Assembly (NCBI RefSeq): GCF_002797975.1
Contig: NZ_PGET01000001.1
Span: 248,001 to 312,000 of the forward strand
From: [Clostridium] celerecrescens 18A
Lineage (GTDB): Bacteria > Bacillota > Clostridia > Lachnospirales > Lachnospiraceae
Direction: 5' to 3'
Length of the DNA stretch: 64,000 nt
Shown here in pieces: positions 56,776-64,000 of this stretch; position 1 is the first letter of the stretch, and every line of letters begins with the position of its first letter. Made by a program: the position numbers and the translations under genes. Below the pieces are notes generated by a model that worked only from the letters and a program-made list of their open reading frames with translations, did not search any database and was not told where the DNA came from.

Positions 56776-57645
56776 TTGAATTATATCTTTACTAACAGCA
56801 TTAAAGAGGATGATGCATTACGGCACAGTTATAATAGTCTGGCTGAAAAAACTTTTGGATTGTCTTTTGAAGATTTTTATCAGAATGGATATTGGACAGA
56901 TAAATATATTCCATATTCCTTGATCGATGATGGAAAGGTAATCGCTAATGCATCTGTGAATATTTTTAAATCCCGTTATAATGGGAAGGAAAAACGATGC
57001 ATCCAGATCGGAACGGTTATGACGGACCTCGATTATAGAAATCAGGGGTTATCTAGATATTTAATTGAACGAATTTTAAGTGAATGGAAAGAAACATGCG
57101 ATATCATGTATCTGTTTGCCAATGATCGTGTTCTTAATTTCTATCCTAAATTTGGTTTTGTAAAAGCCGTTGAATACCAATGCAGCCGTCCAATCACTCC
57201 AACAAAAGGACGCGTAAGGAAACTTGACATGAGCCATGCAGGTGATCGTGCTCTCTTGAAGCGGTATTACACGAAATCCAACCCATACTCCGCGCTTACT
57301 ATGGAGGATAACTATGAATTGCTCATGTTTTATTGTACATCACCGATGAAAGACTGTGTGTATTTTCTGGAAGATTTTGATGCTGTAATAATTGCTTCAA
57401 ATAAAAATGAGGTTTTAACCTGTTATGATATTTTTAGTAAAGGTGACTACTCTTTGACTGACATGGTATCCAGAGTGGCAGAGCCTCAAATTCACACTGT
57501 GGTTTTTGGCTTTACTCCTGCAGAACATGAAGCTTTTCATTCACAAATTCTTGAAGAAGAGGATACGACTCTTTTTATTCTTAAAGGAAAGGATCATTGG
57601 TTTGTGAATCATCAGGTGAGGTTTCCTGTTTTGTCACATGCATAA
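56776..57645 (+). CDS. GNAT/Eis-like acetyltransferase
   Basis: A 289-residue protein with an N-terminal GNAT fold (TVMTDLDYRNQGLSRYLIERIL, cited in part: DYRNQGLSRYL as acetyl-CoA loop) and FYPKFGFVKAVEYQ (motif B), then an extra C-terminal domain as in Eis-like enzymes. These enzymes may acetylate amines including antibiotics. TTG 56776 is chosen because AAGGAGGG ends seven bases upstream; ATG 56749 has no SD. Substrate unknown. Confidence 0.85.
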   Translation: MNYIFTNSIKEDDALRHSYNSLAEKTFGLSFEDFYQNGYWTDKYIPYSLIDDGKVIANASVNIFKSRYNGKEKRCIQIGTVMTDLDYRNQGLSRYLIERILSEWKETCDIMYLFANDRVLNFYPKFGFVKAVEYQCSRPITPTKGRVRKLDMSHAGDRALLKRYYTKSNPYSALTMEDNYELLMFYCTSPMKDCVYFLEDFDAVIIASNKNEVLTCYDIFSKGDYSLTDMVSRVAEPQIHTVVFGFTPAEHEAFHSQILEEEDTTLFILKGKDHWFVNHQVRFPVLSHA

Positions 57646-57695
57646 TAAAATCAAGTCGGGAGCAGCCAAGGTTGAGCCGACACCTAGGAGGGCGA

Positions 57696-58544
57696 ATGTT
57701 AGATTATAGGACTTTAAATAACACAGGTATAGAAATACTTCACGAAGCATTTCGGAATGCATTTTCTGATTATCAGGTTGAAATGAATTTATCCATTGAA
57801 ACATTCAATCAAATGCTTCAAAGGAGAGGGTATGCTCCGGAGATATCCATAGGTGCGTTTAAAAATGATCGATTGGTTGGTTTCGTTCTAAATGGATTTA
57901 GAAATCTAAACGGAAAAACAACAGTGTATGATATTGGAACAGGCGTTATCATTGATTACAGAAGACAAGGTGTCACAAGTAATATGCTTTTGAATGTTAA
58001 AGAATTACTTAAACAAAAACAAATAGAACAGTATTTACTTGAGGTTATTCAGTCCAATACGTCTGCACTTCAACTGTACCAAAATGAGGGATTTAAGATT
58101 CAAAGGAATTTTTCCTGCTTTAAAATAGACAAAAAGAGTTATGTACCTCTGAATAACCATAAAGTTGAGCACACGGATCAGATGGCGTGGGAACAATTAA
58201 AAGAATTTTGGGATTTTGAACCTTCGTGGCAAAACTCAATTGATTCGGTTAATGCCGCATCAAAGGAATTTCTATATTCTGTTGTACGTTATGATAATAC
58301 AATTGCTGGATATGGTATCATTAACAAAAAGACAGGAGATATCCCTCAAATTGCAGTAAACAAAGTTTATAGAGGGAAAGGAATTGGCAGAAGCATTGTT
58401 ACTGATTTGATCGAAAATACGGAATCTCCCAAAATAAGTACCCTTAATGTAGATGACAAATCAAAATGTACGAAAGATTTTCTGATTGAATGTGGGTTTG
58501 AACCTATTGTGAGTCAGTATGAGATGCTTTTGATCATAGGATAA
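57696..58544 (+). CDS. Double-GNAT acetyltransferase
   Basis: A 282-residue protein with two GNAT-like halves. First half: VIIDYRRQGVTSNML and LYQNEGFKIQRNF. Second half: VNKVYRGKGIGRSIV and ECGFEPIVSQYEM. The second acetyl-CoA loop (RGKGIG) is the more canonical. ATG 57696 has AGGAGGG four bases upstream and follows the preceding gene by about 50 bases. Substrate unknown. Confidence 0.88.
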   Translation: MLDYRTLNNTGIEILHEAFRNAFSDYQVEMNLSIETFNQMLQRRGYAPEISIGAFKNDRLVGFVLNGFRNLNGKTTVYDIGTGVIIDYRRQGVTSNMLLNVKELLKQKQIEQYLLEVIQSNTSALQLYQNEGFKIQRNFSCFKIDKKSYVPLNNHKVEHTDQMAWEQLKEFWDFEPSWQNSIDSVNAASKEFLYSVVRYDNTIAGYGIINKKTGDIPQIAVNKVYRGKGIGRSIVTDLIENTESPKISTLNVDDKSKCTKDFLIECGFEPIVSQYEMLLIIG

Positions 58545-58577
58545 GAGTTGATGTGTCAAACGTGGAGGAGGCCATAA

Positions 58578-59207
58578 ATGAGATATAAGCATATTGTTTT
58601 TGATATTGACGGAACATTGATAGACACTGAATATGCAGTTCTGCACTCTTTGCAAGACACCTTAATTACCGCAGCTGGAATTAACAAAGAAATCAACGAG
58701 CTGACATTTGCATTGGGTATTCCCGGAAAGAACGCATTGAAAATACTTAACATCCCAGAACGTTCATTTTCGCTCATTCTAGGAAATTGGGAAAAATGTA
58801 TGTCCAATTATAGCAATACCATATGTGTTTTTCAGGGCATAAGTGAGTTACTGGACACCCTTGTACAATACGGCTATGAATTGGGAATTGTTACCTCAAA
58901 AACTAGAGAAGAATTTAAGCAGGATTTTGAACCATTTGATATTAGCAAATATTTCACAACGATTATTTGTGCTGATGATACGACGGAGCACAAGCCAGAT
59001 CCAGACCCTCTTTTTAAATATATGGAAGTCTCAAATGCGAACAATAACGAATTGATTTATATTGGGGACAGTATATATGACTGGGAATGTGCCAAAAGTG
59101 CCAGGGTTGATTTTGCTTTGGCGGGCTGGGGCAGTCTTTCCAGAGAAATACAGGCAGATTATTACTTAGAAAAACCTGACGATCTTCTATCAATCATGAG
59201 GGATTAA
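58578..59207 (+). CDS. HAD-superfamily hydrolase (PGP-like)
   Basis: A 209-residue HAD phosphatase. Motif I VFDIDGTLIDTE, motif II VTSKT, motif III HKPDPDPL and motif IV GDSIYDWE are all present; the cap is the small C1 type. Related to phosphoglycolate/pyrophosphate phosphatases. ATG 58578 follows GGAGGAGG. Co-oriented with the GNATs. Confidence 0.92.
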   Translation: MRYKHIVFDIDGTLIDTEYAVLHSLQDTLITAAGINKEINELTFALGIPGKNALKILNIPERSFSLILGNWEKCMSNYSNTICVFQGISELLDTLVQYGYELGIVTSKTREEFKQDFEPFDISKYFTTIICADDTTEHKPDPDPLFKYMEVSNANNNELIYIGDSIYDWECAKSARVDFALAGWGSLSREIQADYYLEKPDDLLSIMRD

Positions 59208-59267
59208 ATATATGACGTAACAGAAGCATTCCATTGTCTGCCGAAGCTCAAATAACTTCGAGTGAAC

Positions 59268-59297
59268 TTGACAGATCCGGTATTTATAAGGTAAAAT
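59268..59297 (+). promoter_or_regulatory. Promoter of the tet-like gene
   Basis: TTGACA (59268-59273), 18 bases, TAAAAT (59292-59297). The transcript leader is about 285 bases. Confidence 0.75.
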
Positions 59298-59327
59298 GAG
59301 AAAAGCAATATAAGGAGATAAACTACA

Positions 59328-59351
59328 ATGCGGCAAGGTATTCTTAAATAA
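59328..59351 (+). CDS. Leader peptide MRQGILK
   Basis: Seven codons and stop, with AAGGAG ten bases upstream. The leader peptide lies within the 5' arm of a long-range pairing (59335-59349 with 59428-59442), so ribosome stalling here could alter termination. It resembles attenuation leaders of ribosome-targeting resistance genes. Confidence 0.75.
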   Translation: MRQGILK

Positions 59352-59453
59352 CAATCAATTGAATGATGGTAGGTATGAATTATTTGGCCTTATTACAGTT
59401 GTAATGGGCTTGGCTTTTTGTACCTTAATTTAAGAATACTTTCATATTTTTTG
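59335..59453 (+). terminator. First attenuator of the tet-like leader
   Basis: AAGGTATTCTTAAAT (59335-59349) pairs with ATTTAAGAATACTT (59428-59442), enclosing a hairpin ATTACA-GT-TGTAAT, then ATTTTTTG. The 5' arm overlaps the leader peptide. Confidence 0.75.
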
Positions 59454-59464
59454 ATGCCGTTTTG

Positions 59465-59492
59465 CTGTAGAATCTTATTTCTTACAGTTTTT
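59465..59492 (+). terminator. Second leader hairpin
   Basis: CTGTA-G-AA and TT-C-TTACAG form a short stem followed by TTTTT. Confidence 0.5.
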
Positions 59493-59521
59493 AATGTCGT
59501 GCTCATAATTGTTATGATAGC

Positions 59522-59563
59522 AGTCCCCTGTGATGAAAGTATTTCAATCACAGGGGACTTTTG
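59522..59563 (+). terminator. Third leader terminator, just before the tet-like gene
   Basis: AGTCCCCTGTGAT and ATCACAGGGGACT form a 13-bp perfect stem extended by GAAA/TTTC, followed by TTTTG. It stands 30 bases before the ATG at 59593, so it must be read through for expression. Confidence 0.85.
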
Positions 59564-59592
59564 TATAATAACGATTGTATGAGGTGTGACTT

Positions 59593-61542
59593 ATGAAAAT
59601 AATGAATATAGGCATTCTGGCTCACGTAGATGCAGGAAAAACAACATTAACAGAGAGCATGCTCTATACCAGCGGTACAATTGCTGAATCTGGGCGTGTT
59701 GATCGCGGTTCGACTATTACAGATTCTATGACACTTGAAAAACAGAGAGGAATTACGATACAAGCGTCTATAGCATCTTATCAATGGAATCATGTGAAAA
59801 TCAATTTAATTGATACCCCGGGGCACATAGATTTTTATTCTGAAGTAGAGCGTTCCTTAAATATATTGGATGGTATCGTTTTACTAATCTCAGCGAAGGA
59901 CGGTATTCAGGCACAAACACGTATTCTTTTTGATGCAATAAGAAAAAGGAAGCTTCCAGCTTTAATTTTTATTAATAAAATTGATCAGCCAGATATTGAT
60001 CTTGATTTGATATATAAAGATATCAAAGAGAAATTAACTTCTCATATTCTTGTAATGCAGAGATTCACAAATGATAATACTCTTTTACCCATGGAAATTG
60101 ATAAATTATCAGAAGAGTTTAGAGACACGATTATTGAGATGGATGATGCTTTACTGAAGAAATATATGATTAATCAGCCTATTACAACTGAGGAGCTGTT
60201 AAATAGCAGAAGAAAAAATATAAGCTGCGGAAATCTTTTACCTATTTATCATGGCAGTGCTCTGAAACATATCGGAACAAAAGAACTACTGGATGCTATT
60301 CTTATAGAATTCAATCCGCTTATATTACCGACAGACTCCAAGCTTGCCGCTTTGGTATATAAAATTGAAAGAGATGATAATCGGAATAAGCGCACCTTTA
60401 TGCGAATTTTTGGAGGCTCCATTAAAACCCGTGATGTGCTGACCCTCGAAGGTCATTCTGACAGTATAAAAATTAAAAAGCTGGAAATCTCAAACAATGG
60501 AAAAATTGTAGAAGCCGAAAAAATTGAATGCGGTGATATTGCAATTTTCCCAAATGAAGCCCGGCTAAAAATCGGAGATACCATAGGAACAATACCACAA
60601 AACAATTTGGTCTTGCATGATGATAGCCTGATCATGCAGGCGAATATTTCCCCCATGGTTTCTTCCGATAGAGCAATTCTACTGGAAGCATTATCGGAAT
60701 TGTCCGAAACAGATCCTCTTTTACAATATAAACTGGATTCCAGAAGCAGTGATATCACAATGGAGTTTCTTGGAAAGGTTCAGATGGAGATCATTGTTGC
60801 TCTATTGCAGAGCAGATACCATCTTCAGGCTAAAATAGAAAATGTAACGACTATTTATAAAGAACGTCCTTTGAAAAAAGCAACTTTTACCGCTCATATT
60901 GGAGTTTCACCGAATCCTTTTTGGGCTTCCATCGGCTTACTAATAGAGCCTCTTCCTATTGGAGCAGGAGTGCAATATGAAAGTAAAGTGTCGTATGGGT
61001 ATTTAAATAAGTCATTCCAGAATGCCGTTGAAGAAGGCATTCGATCCGGCTGTGAGCAAGGGCTGTATGGATGGGAATTAACGGATCTTAAAATTTGTTT
61101 TGAATATGGTATATATTATAGCCCAGTTAGTACACCAGCTGATTTCCGGCATCTGGCTCCTATCGTGCTTGAACAAGCTTTGAAACAGTCAGGCACAGAA
61201 TTATTGGAACCATGTTTGTCATTCGAACTTTATGTCCCCCAAGATTGCAATGCTCGTGTTTACAATGACTTAAAAAAATATCAAGCAATGATTGAGTCAA
61301 TAAAAACACAGCATAATGAAATTATAGTGGCTGGAAAAATCCCGGCCCGCACATCACAAATTTACAAAGAGCAGCTTTCAGAGTTAACAAGGGGCTGTGG
61401 AGTTTTTTTAACAGAACCCGCAGGGTACCAGAAAAATACCGGAGAAATTTTTATTCAGGCAAGAAAGCCGGATGATCGGTTGGATAAAACCCGACACTTA
61501 TTTGATAAGGCTAATGAAGAAGTACGAGGAGGTAGTGTTTGA
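59593..61542 (+). CDS. Tet(M)-type ribosomal protection protein, divergent
   Basis: A 649-residue EF-G-like GTPase of the tetracycline ribosomal protection class. G1 AHVDAGKTT, G2 RGITIQ, G3 DTPGH and G4 NKID are present. Regions shared with Tet(M) include LISAKDGIQAQTRILF, LEALSELSETDPLL, SFQNAVEEGIRSGCEQGLYGW (cited in part: EGIRSGCEQGLYGW) and YYSPVSTPADFR. From memory it differs from tet(M), tet(O), tet(W) and tetB(P) at many positions, so it may be a separate or uncharacterised type. The protein would eject tetracycline from the ribosome. Three terminators and a leader peptide precede it. Confidence 0.9.
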   Translation: MKIMNIGILAHVDAGKTTLTESMLYTSGTIAESGRVDRGSTITDSMTLEKQRGITIQASIASYQWNHVKINLIDTPGHIDFYSEVERSLNILDGIVLLISAKDGIQAQTRILFDAIRKRKLPALIFINKIDQPDIDLDLIYKDIKEKLTSHILVMQRFTNDNTLLPMEIDKLSEEFRDTIIEMDDALLKKYMINQPITTEELLNSRRKNISCGNLLPIYHGSALKHIGTKELLDAILIEFNPLILPTDSKLAALVYKIERDDNRNKRTFMRIFGGSIKTRDVLTLEGHSDSIKIKKLEISNNGKIVEAEKIECGDIAIFPNEARLKIGDTIGTIPQNNLVLHDDSLIMQANISPMVSSDRAILLEALSELSETDPLLQYKLDSRSSDITMEFLGKVQMEIIVALLQSRYHLQAKIENVTTIYKERPLKKATFTAHIGVSPNPFWASIGLLIEPLPIGAGVQYESKVSYGYLNKSFQNAVEEGIRSGCEQGLYGWELTDLKICFEYGIYYSPVSTPADFRHLAPIVLEQALKQSGTELLEPCLSFELYVPQDCNARVYNDLKKYQAMIESIKTQHNEIIVAGKIPARTSQIYKEQLSELTRGCGVFLTEPAGYQKNTGEIFIQARKPDDRLDKTRHLFDKANEEVRGGSV

Positions 61543-61576
61543 TTGAAGCGTTAAGTAAAACAGATCGTTAGCCAAG

Positions 61577-61613
61577 AGCCGGCCCCCTCTTCCTTTAAAA
61601 GATGGGACCGGCT
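61577..61613. other. Hairpin between convergent genes
   Basis: AGCCGG-CCCC..CTCTTCC and AGATGGG-ACCGGCT form an imperfect stem. No T-run on either side; a possible weak bidirectional terminator. Confidence 0.5.
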
Positions 61614-61654
61614 TGCACCACTCTGTTCTGCCTGATGTTCTTATATTTCAGTAT

Positions 61655-61876
61655 TTAGGCGGCATGGCCTACTAATTCTTCAGGAGAAGCTGCTGTATTG
61701 TGGCATACGATCTCTACCTGTTTTCCAATGCCGATGAGCATAACTCCCATCAGCGATTTTCCGTCAATGACCAGCTGGTTGTAAATGACATCAATATCAA
61801 AACTGCACCTTTCCGCTCTTACTACAAATGCAACCAGATCTTCCACCGTAGAAAATGTATGTTTCAGATTCCTCAT
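61655..61876 (-). CDS. HPr-like protein lacking the His15 motif
   Basis: A 73-residue HPr-fold protein. The Ser46 region (DGKSLMGVMLIGIG) is conserved, but the N-terminal part reads HTFSTVEDLVAFVVRAERC where HPr has GIHARPA, so the phosphorylatable His15 is absent. It may be a regulatory or sporulation-related Crh/HPr paralog rather than a PTS phosphocarrier. ATG 61876 has AAAGGAGGT upstream; a longer frame to 61957 lacks an SD. Confidence 0.82.
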   Translation of the reverse strand: MRNLKHTFSTVEDLVAFVVRAERCSFDIDVIYNQLVIDGKSLMGVMLIGIGKQVEIVCHNTAASPEELVGHAA

Positions 61877-62167
61877 CTCTGGCACCTCCTTTTCTTGATA
61901 CTTTTTGTGTATCTTTTTAACAAAAGCAAATGGGTTTTTTGCAAAAAAAATATGCACTATTTCATATGTGTTCCTATTATTTCCATAGCACTGGTGATTA
62001 TACGGGAAAAAATGAAAATTTTACTAAAAGTACTACCCAAAATCTTATTTCTCGTGTATAATTGTATCGTTCGTCTTTTTCATAAGGCAAATAATATTCG
62101 ATGCGGACTATACGGACCTGATTTGAAATCGCATAATCTCCGCATAAAAACAACATATTTACTATAT

Positions 62168-62253
62168 GGAAGCGTATCGAAGTGGTCATAACGAGCCGCA
62201 CTCGAAATGCGGTTGTCCGCAAGGGCACGTGGGTTCGAATCCCACCGCTTCCG
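62168..62253 (+). tRNA. tRNA-Ser(CGA)
   Basis: Acceptor GGAAGCG pairs with CGCTTCC; D-arm, anticodon stem CCGCA/TGCGG with loop CTCGAAA (anticodon CGA), a long variable arm, and T-arm GTGGG-TTCGAAT-CCCAC. Discriminator G; CCA is not encoded. Codes for UCG serine codons. Confidence 0.96.
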
Positions 62254-62260
62254 CTAATAA

Positions 62261-62295
62261 AAAACCAGCGTAAATTAAGGGTTTACGCTGGTTTT
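62261..62295 (+). terminator. Terminator after tRNA-Ser
   Basis: AAAACCAGCGTAAA and TTTACGCTGGTTTT form a 14-bp perfect stem, with TTTT and a later T-run. Confidence 0.92.
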
Positions 62296-62608
62296 CTTAA
62301 GCTTTTTTCTTCCCTTGTTATACTGCGTGGTAACCGCTTTATGGTTGACCGAGATACCAAATGACAAACCGATACCCTTAAAGGTATGCCCCAATATCTC
62401 GCCTACTGTATAAAAGCAGCCTGTCAGTTGGTGCATTGGTTTCCCTGGTTATTGCTCTAACAGTGGTCTGCGGTCCGTCAGGCAAGAACCGGTTTGATAA
62501 TATTTAATATAATTAGATATTAAATTTGCAGTTTTAGCCTGTTTCTGATTGACTTTATCCTAAGGAAAGACGTAAACTTAGTAAAAGGGAAAATCAGGAG
62601 TTTGAGAT
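62296..62608. other. Intergenic stretch, possible gene remnant
   Basis: No intact gene. In one plus frame about 40 codons ending near 62510 read KSSLSVGALVSLVIALTVVC, a membrane-like segment without a start or SD. The region just 3' of tRNA-Ser is a common integration target, but no direct repeat of the tRNA end is visible. Confidence 0.4.
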
Positions 62609-63352
62609 ATGACGAATCAGACAAAAGAAAGCTATGACGAACTGGAACGCCGCCGCCATGCCAGAATAAGGCGGCAGAAGCAAAAGAAGCAGAAAAAAAG
62701 AAGGCGGATCATCTACATAGTGGTCAGAGTATTCATTCTGACCATAGCCCTGGCTGGGATCGCATGGGGGATCAGTCTGCTGTTTTTTCAAAATTATGTG
62801 GATCTAAAGAGGGTTACCATGCCTGACTGGGTGGAGGAGGACTATATTGAGCCAAATCCTTATTCAAGACCTGGGAGAGAAATGAAAAGAGCGGATGGAA
62901 TTGTGGTTCATTATGTGGCCAATCCAGGTACTACGGCCAAACAGAACTTGAATTATTTTGACAGTCTGAAGAACCAGACAGGAGACAAGAAGATTTCGGC
63001 CAGCAGCCATTTTATGATAGGACTCGAAGGCGAAATACTTCAGGGAATTCCTATTTATGAAGTAGCTTATGCCACATCCAAGGAAAAAAATATGGATACG
63101 GTATCCATTGAATGCTGCCATCCTGATGAGACAGGGAAATTTAATGATGAAACCTATGATTCCCTGGTAAAACTAACGGCCTGGCTTTGCAGGAATCTGG
63201 GATTAACGGAAAAAGACGTGATAAGGCATTACGATGCCACAGGTAAAGACTGTCCAAGGTACTTTGTAGCTCATGAGGATGCGTGGAAGAAGTTCCTTTC
63301 AGATGTGAAAGCGGCCAGAAAGCTGCCGGATGAAGGAAAGAATCTCCAATAG
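62609..63352 (+). CDS. Membrane-anchored N-acetylmuramoyl-L-alanine amidase
   Basis: A 247-residue amidase_2 (PGRP-like) enzyme. A very basic N-terminal tail (residues 14-33) and one helix (34-60) anchor it; the catalytic domain has zinc ligands His101 (IVVHYVANPG), His in VIRHYDATGKDC and the following Cys, plus SSHFMIG. It cuts the amide between MurNAc and L-Ala in peptidoglycan. ATG 62609 follows CAGGAG. Probably involved in wall turnover or sporulation. Confidence 0.92.
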   Translation: MTNQTKESYDELERRRHARIRRQKQKKQKKRRRIIYIVVRVFILTIALAGIAWGISLLFFQNYVDLKRVTMPDWVEEDYIEPNPYSRPGREMKRADGIVVHYVANPGTTAKQNLNYFDSLKNQTGDKKISASSHFMIGLEGEILQGIPIYEVAYATSKEKNMDTVSIECCHPDETGKFNDETYDSLVKLTAWLCRNLGLTEKDVIRHYDATGKDCPRYFVAHEDAWKKFLSDVKAARKLPDEGKNLQ

Positions 63353-63389
63353 GCCCTGCCAGGCTTATGGGAGATTCTCCCAATGTACG

Positions 63390-63815
63390 TTATTCTTCTC
63401 CAAATAATTCATGGTCTATGATTCTTACGGCATCTGCGATGCAGTCATTGCAGGAACGGAGGACCTTTCCGGTTTCCACACCTTTTAAATCCTTGCAGAT
63501 CACGCTTTTGTTTTGTTCCTTAAATTCTGACAAGCATTTTTTTGACGCTTCGTGAGAAGTCCTCTTGGAATCCGGCCGGTCTAAGTGGGCGGAACTGTTC
63601 TTTAGTCCGGAAAGTACGGCAGCAGCGCTGATGGCTCCGCAGGTACCTTCCATACCGCCCATACCAAGGCCCATGCCTTCCGTAACGCGAAACATAGTTT
63701 CCTCGTCAATGCCTGTTTTATCACAGAAGGCACAGGAGACGGACTGTGCGCAATTATACCCCTTAGAATGCTTGTTCAAAGCTTCTTCCACTCTTTTTGA
63801 TGTTGTGTCTGACAT
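63390..63815 (-). CDS. C_GCAxxG_C_C family protein
   Basis: A 141-residue protein of the C_GCAxxG_C_C family. Conserved cysteines: GYNCAQSV, GTCGAISAA, KKCLSEFK and LRSCNDCIADA, probably binding a metal or redox cofactor. Often found near redox enzymes or transporters. ATG 63815 follows AGGAGGAAA. Function not established. Confidence 0.9.
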   Translation of the reverse strand: MSDTTSKRVEEALNKHSKGYNCAQSVSCAFCDKTGIDEETMFRVTEGMGLGMGGMEGTCGAISAAAVLSGLKNSSAHLDRPDSKRTSHEASKKCLSEFKEQNKSVICKDLKGVETGKVLRSCNDCIADAVRIIDHELFGEE

Positions 63816-63858
63816 GTAATGTTTCCTCCTACGTTATGATATCCACTCTATTGCCCGG

Positions 63859-63999
63859 TTAAGCTTCGGTCTGGGCTGAAAACAAGTGAAATTTATAAAA
63901 TATAACATGAAACAGAAAGCCGCCCAGGCAGGTGGCAAGCAGATAAACAGCATTCCCTATGGATATGCCGTATTTTAAAGCAATTTCATGAAAAACGAT
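63859..63999 (-). CDS. Membrane protein, C-terminal end (partial)
   Basis: On the minus strand a frame enters from the right edge and ends at 63859. It reads ALKYGISIGNAVYLLATCLG, then GFLFHVIFYKFHLFSAQTEA, with one hydrophobic helix and a soluble tail. The family cannot be decided from 46 residues. Confidence 0.55.
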   Translation of the reverse strand: MVFHEIALKYGISIGNAVYLLATCLGGFLFHVIFYKFHLFSAQTEA

Positions 64000-64000
64000 T

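Noticed and set aside
52501..59207. Accessory cluster as an integrated transposon
   Set aside because: No transposase, inverted ends or target duplications are visible; it is AT-richer but could have come by other means.
61700..62191. 163-codon plus-strand frame between the HPr-like gene and tRNA-Ser
   Set aside because: Antisense to HPr-like, runs into the tRNA, and contains low-complexity AT-rich sequence only.
62168..62608. tRNA-Ser as an integration site of a mobile element
   Set aside because: No integrase gene, no direct repeat of the tRNA 3' end, and normal genes follow.

Overview
The window comes from a low-to-mid GC, anaerobic Firmicute, most likely a spore-forming Lachnospiraceae member of the Lacrimispora/Lachnoclostridium type. 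This is inferred from strong AGGAGG ribosome sites, TTGACA/TATAAT promoters, a CIRCE operator, Clostridia-typical families (DUF5721, YjdF, C_GCAxxG_C_C, DegV, a multi-LysM coat-like protein) and fermentative metabolism. No plasmid or phage backbone is visible, so it reads as chromosome with an accessory stretch at about 52-61.6 kb.

Layout. 0-8.8 kb: the end of an AAA/ABC-type ATPase, then a formate dehydrogenase locus (MobB-like, mobA, formate/nitrite channel, NuoE-like and NuoF-like subunits, a Cys-type FdhA, moeA). 8.8-14.5 kb: M18 aminopeptidase, DUF5721 protein, htpG behind a CIRCE operator, a small membrane protein behind a structured leader, and a DegV protein. 14.5-16.2 kb: a GH1 6-phospho-beta-glucosidase behind a RAT/terminator leader of the BglG/LicT kind. 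16.3-24.4 kb: a GntR/LacI-type regulator and the operon it probably controls (lipoprotein binding protein, two permeases, a PHP-domain protein, a GH38-like DUF5054 protein), with a perfect 12-bp-arm palindrome just after the promoter. 24.4-29.5 kb: a putative holin-like (type I) toxin gene, a CapA protein, a YhcC-type radical SAM protein, galactokinase and a cytidylate-kinase-like protein. 29.5-36.4 kb: an HTH/DUF4180 pair, a four-domain CoA-disulfide-reductase/rhodanese/TusA/DsrE fusion divergent from glutathione peroxidase and an OhrR-like regulator, a berberine-bridge-type flavoenzyme and an HD-GYP remnant. 36.5-44 kb: a LysM protein with long TQPMTGPQ repeats, small accessory genes, YjdF with its probable riboswitch, and a P-type cation ATPase carrying an internal 51-bp tandem duplication. 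44-48.5 kb: a licT/bglP beta-glucoside PTS operon under its own RAT attenuator, plus a lipoprotein histidine phosphatase. 48.5-52.3 kb: a BusR-like regulator (GntR HTH plus RCK_C) next to an OpuC-type osmolyte transporter whose promoter is covered by a large inverted repeat. 52.5-59.2 kb: AT-richer accessory genes (GyrI-like, three GNATs, a short UvrA-like ABC protein with MarR, HAD). 59.2-61.6 kb: a divergent Tet(M)-type ribosomal protection protein with a 7-codon leader peptide and stacked terminators. 61.6-64 kb: an HPr-like protein without the His15 motif, tRNA-Ser(CGA), an amidase, a C_GCAxxG_C_C protein and the end of a membrane protein.

How the parts fit. The formate locus groups the enzyme, its molybdopterin-cofactor genes and a formate channel. 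LicT at 44.7 kb is the only BglG-type antiterminator in the window, and RAT-like leaders precede both its own operon and the distant GH1 gene, so it may control both. BusR/OpuC is best read as c-di-AMP-linked osmotic control. The strongest candidates for new biology are the palindrome-controlled PHP/GH38-like operon, the tet-like leader and protein, the repeated SD-proximal hairpin, and the structured leader before the small membrane protein.
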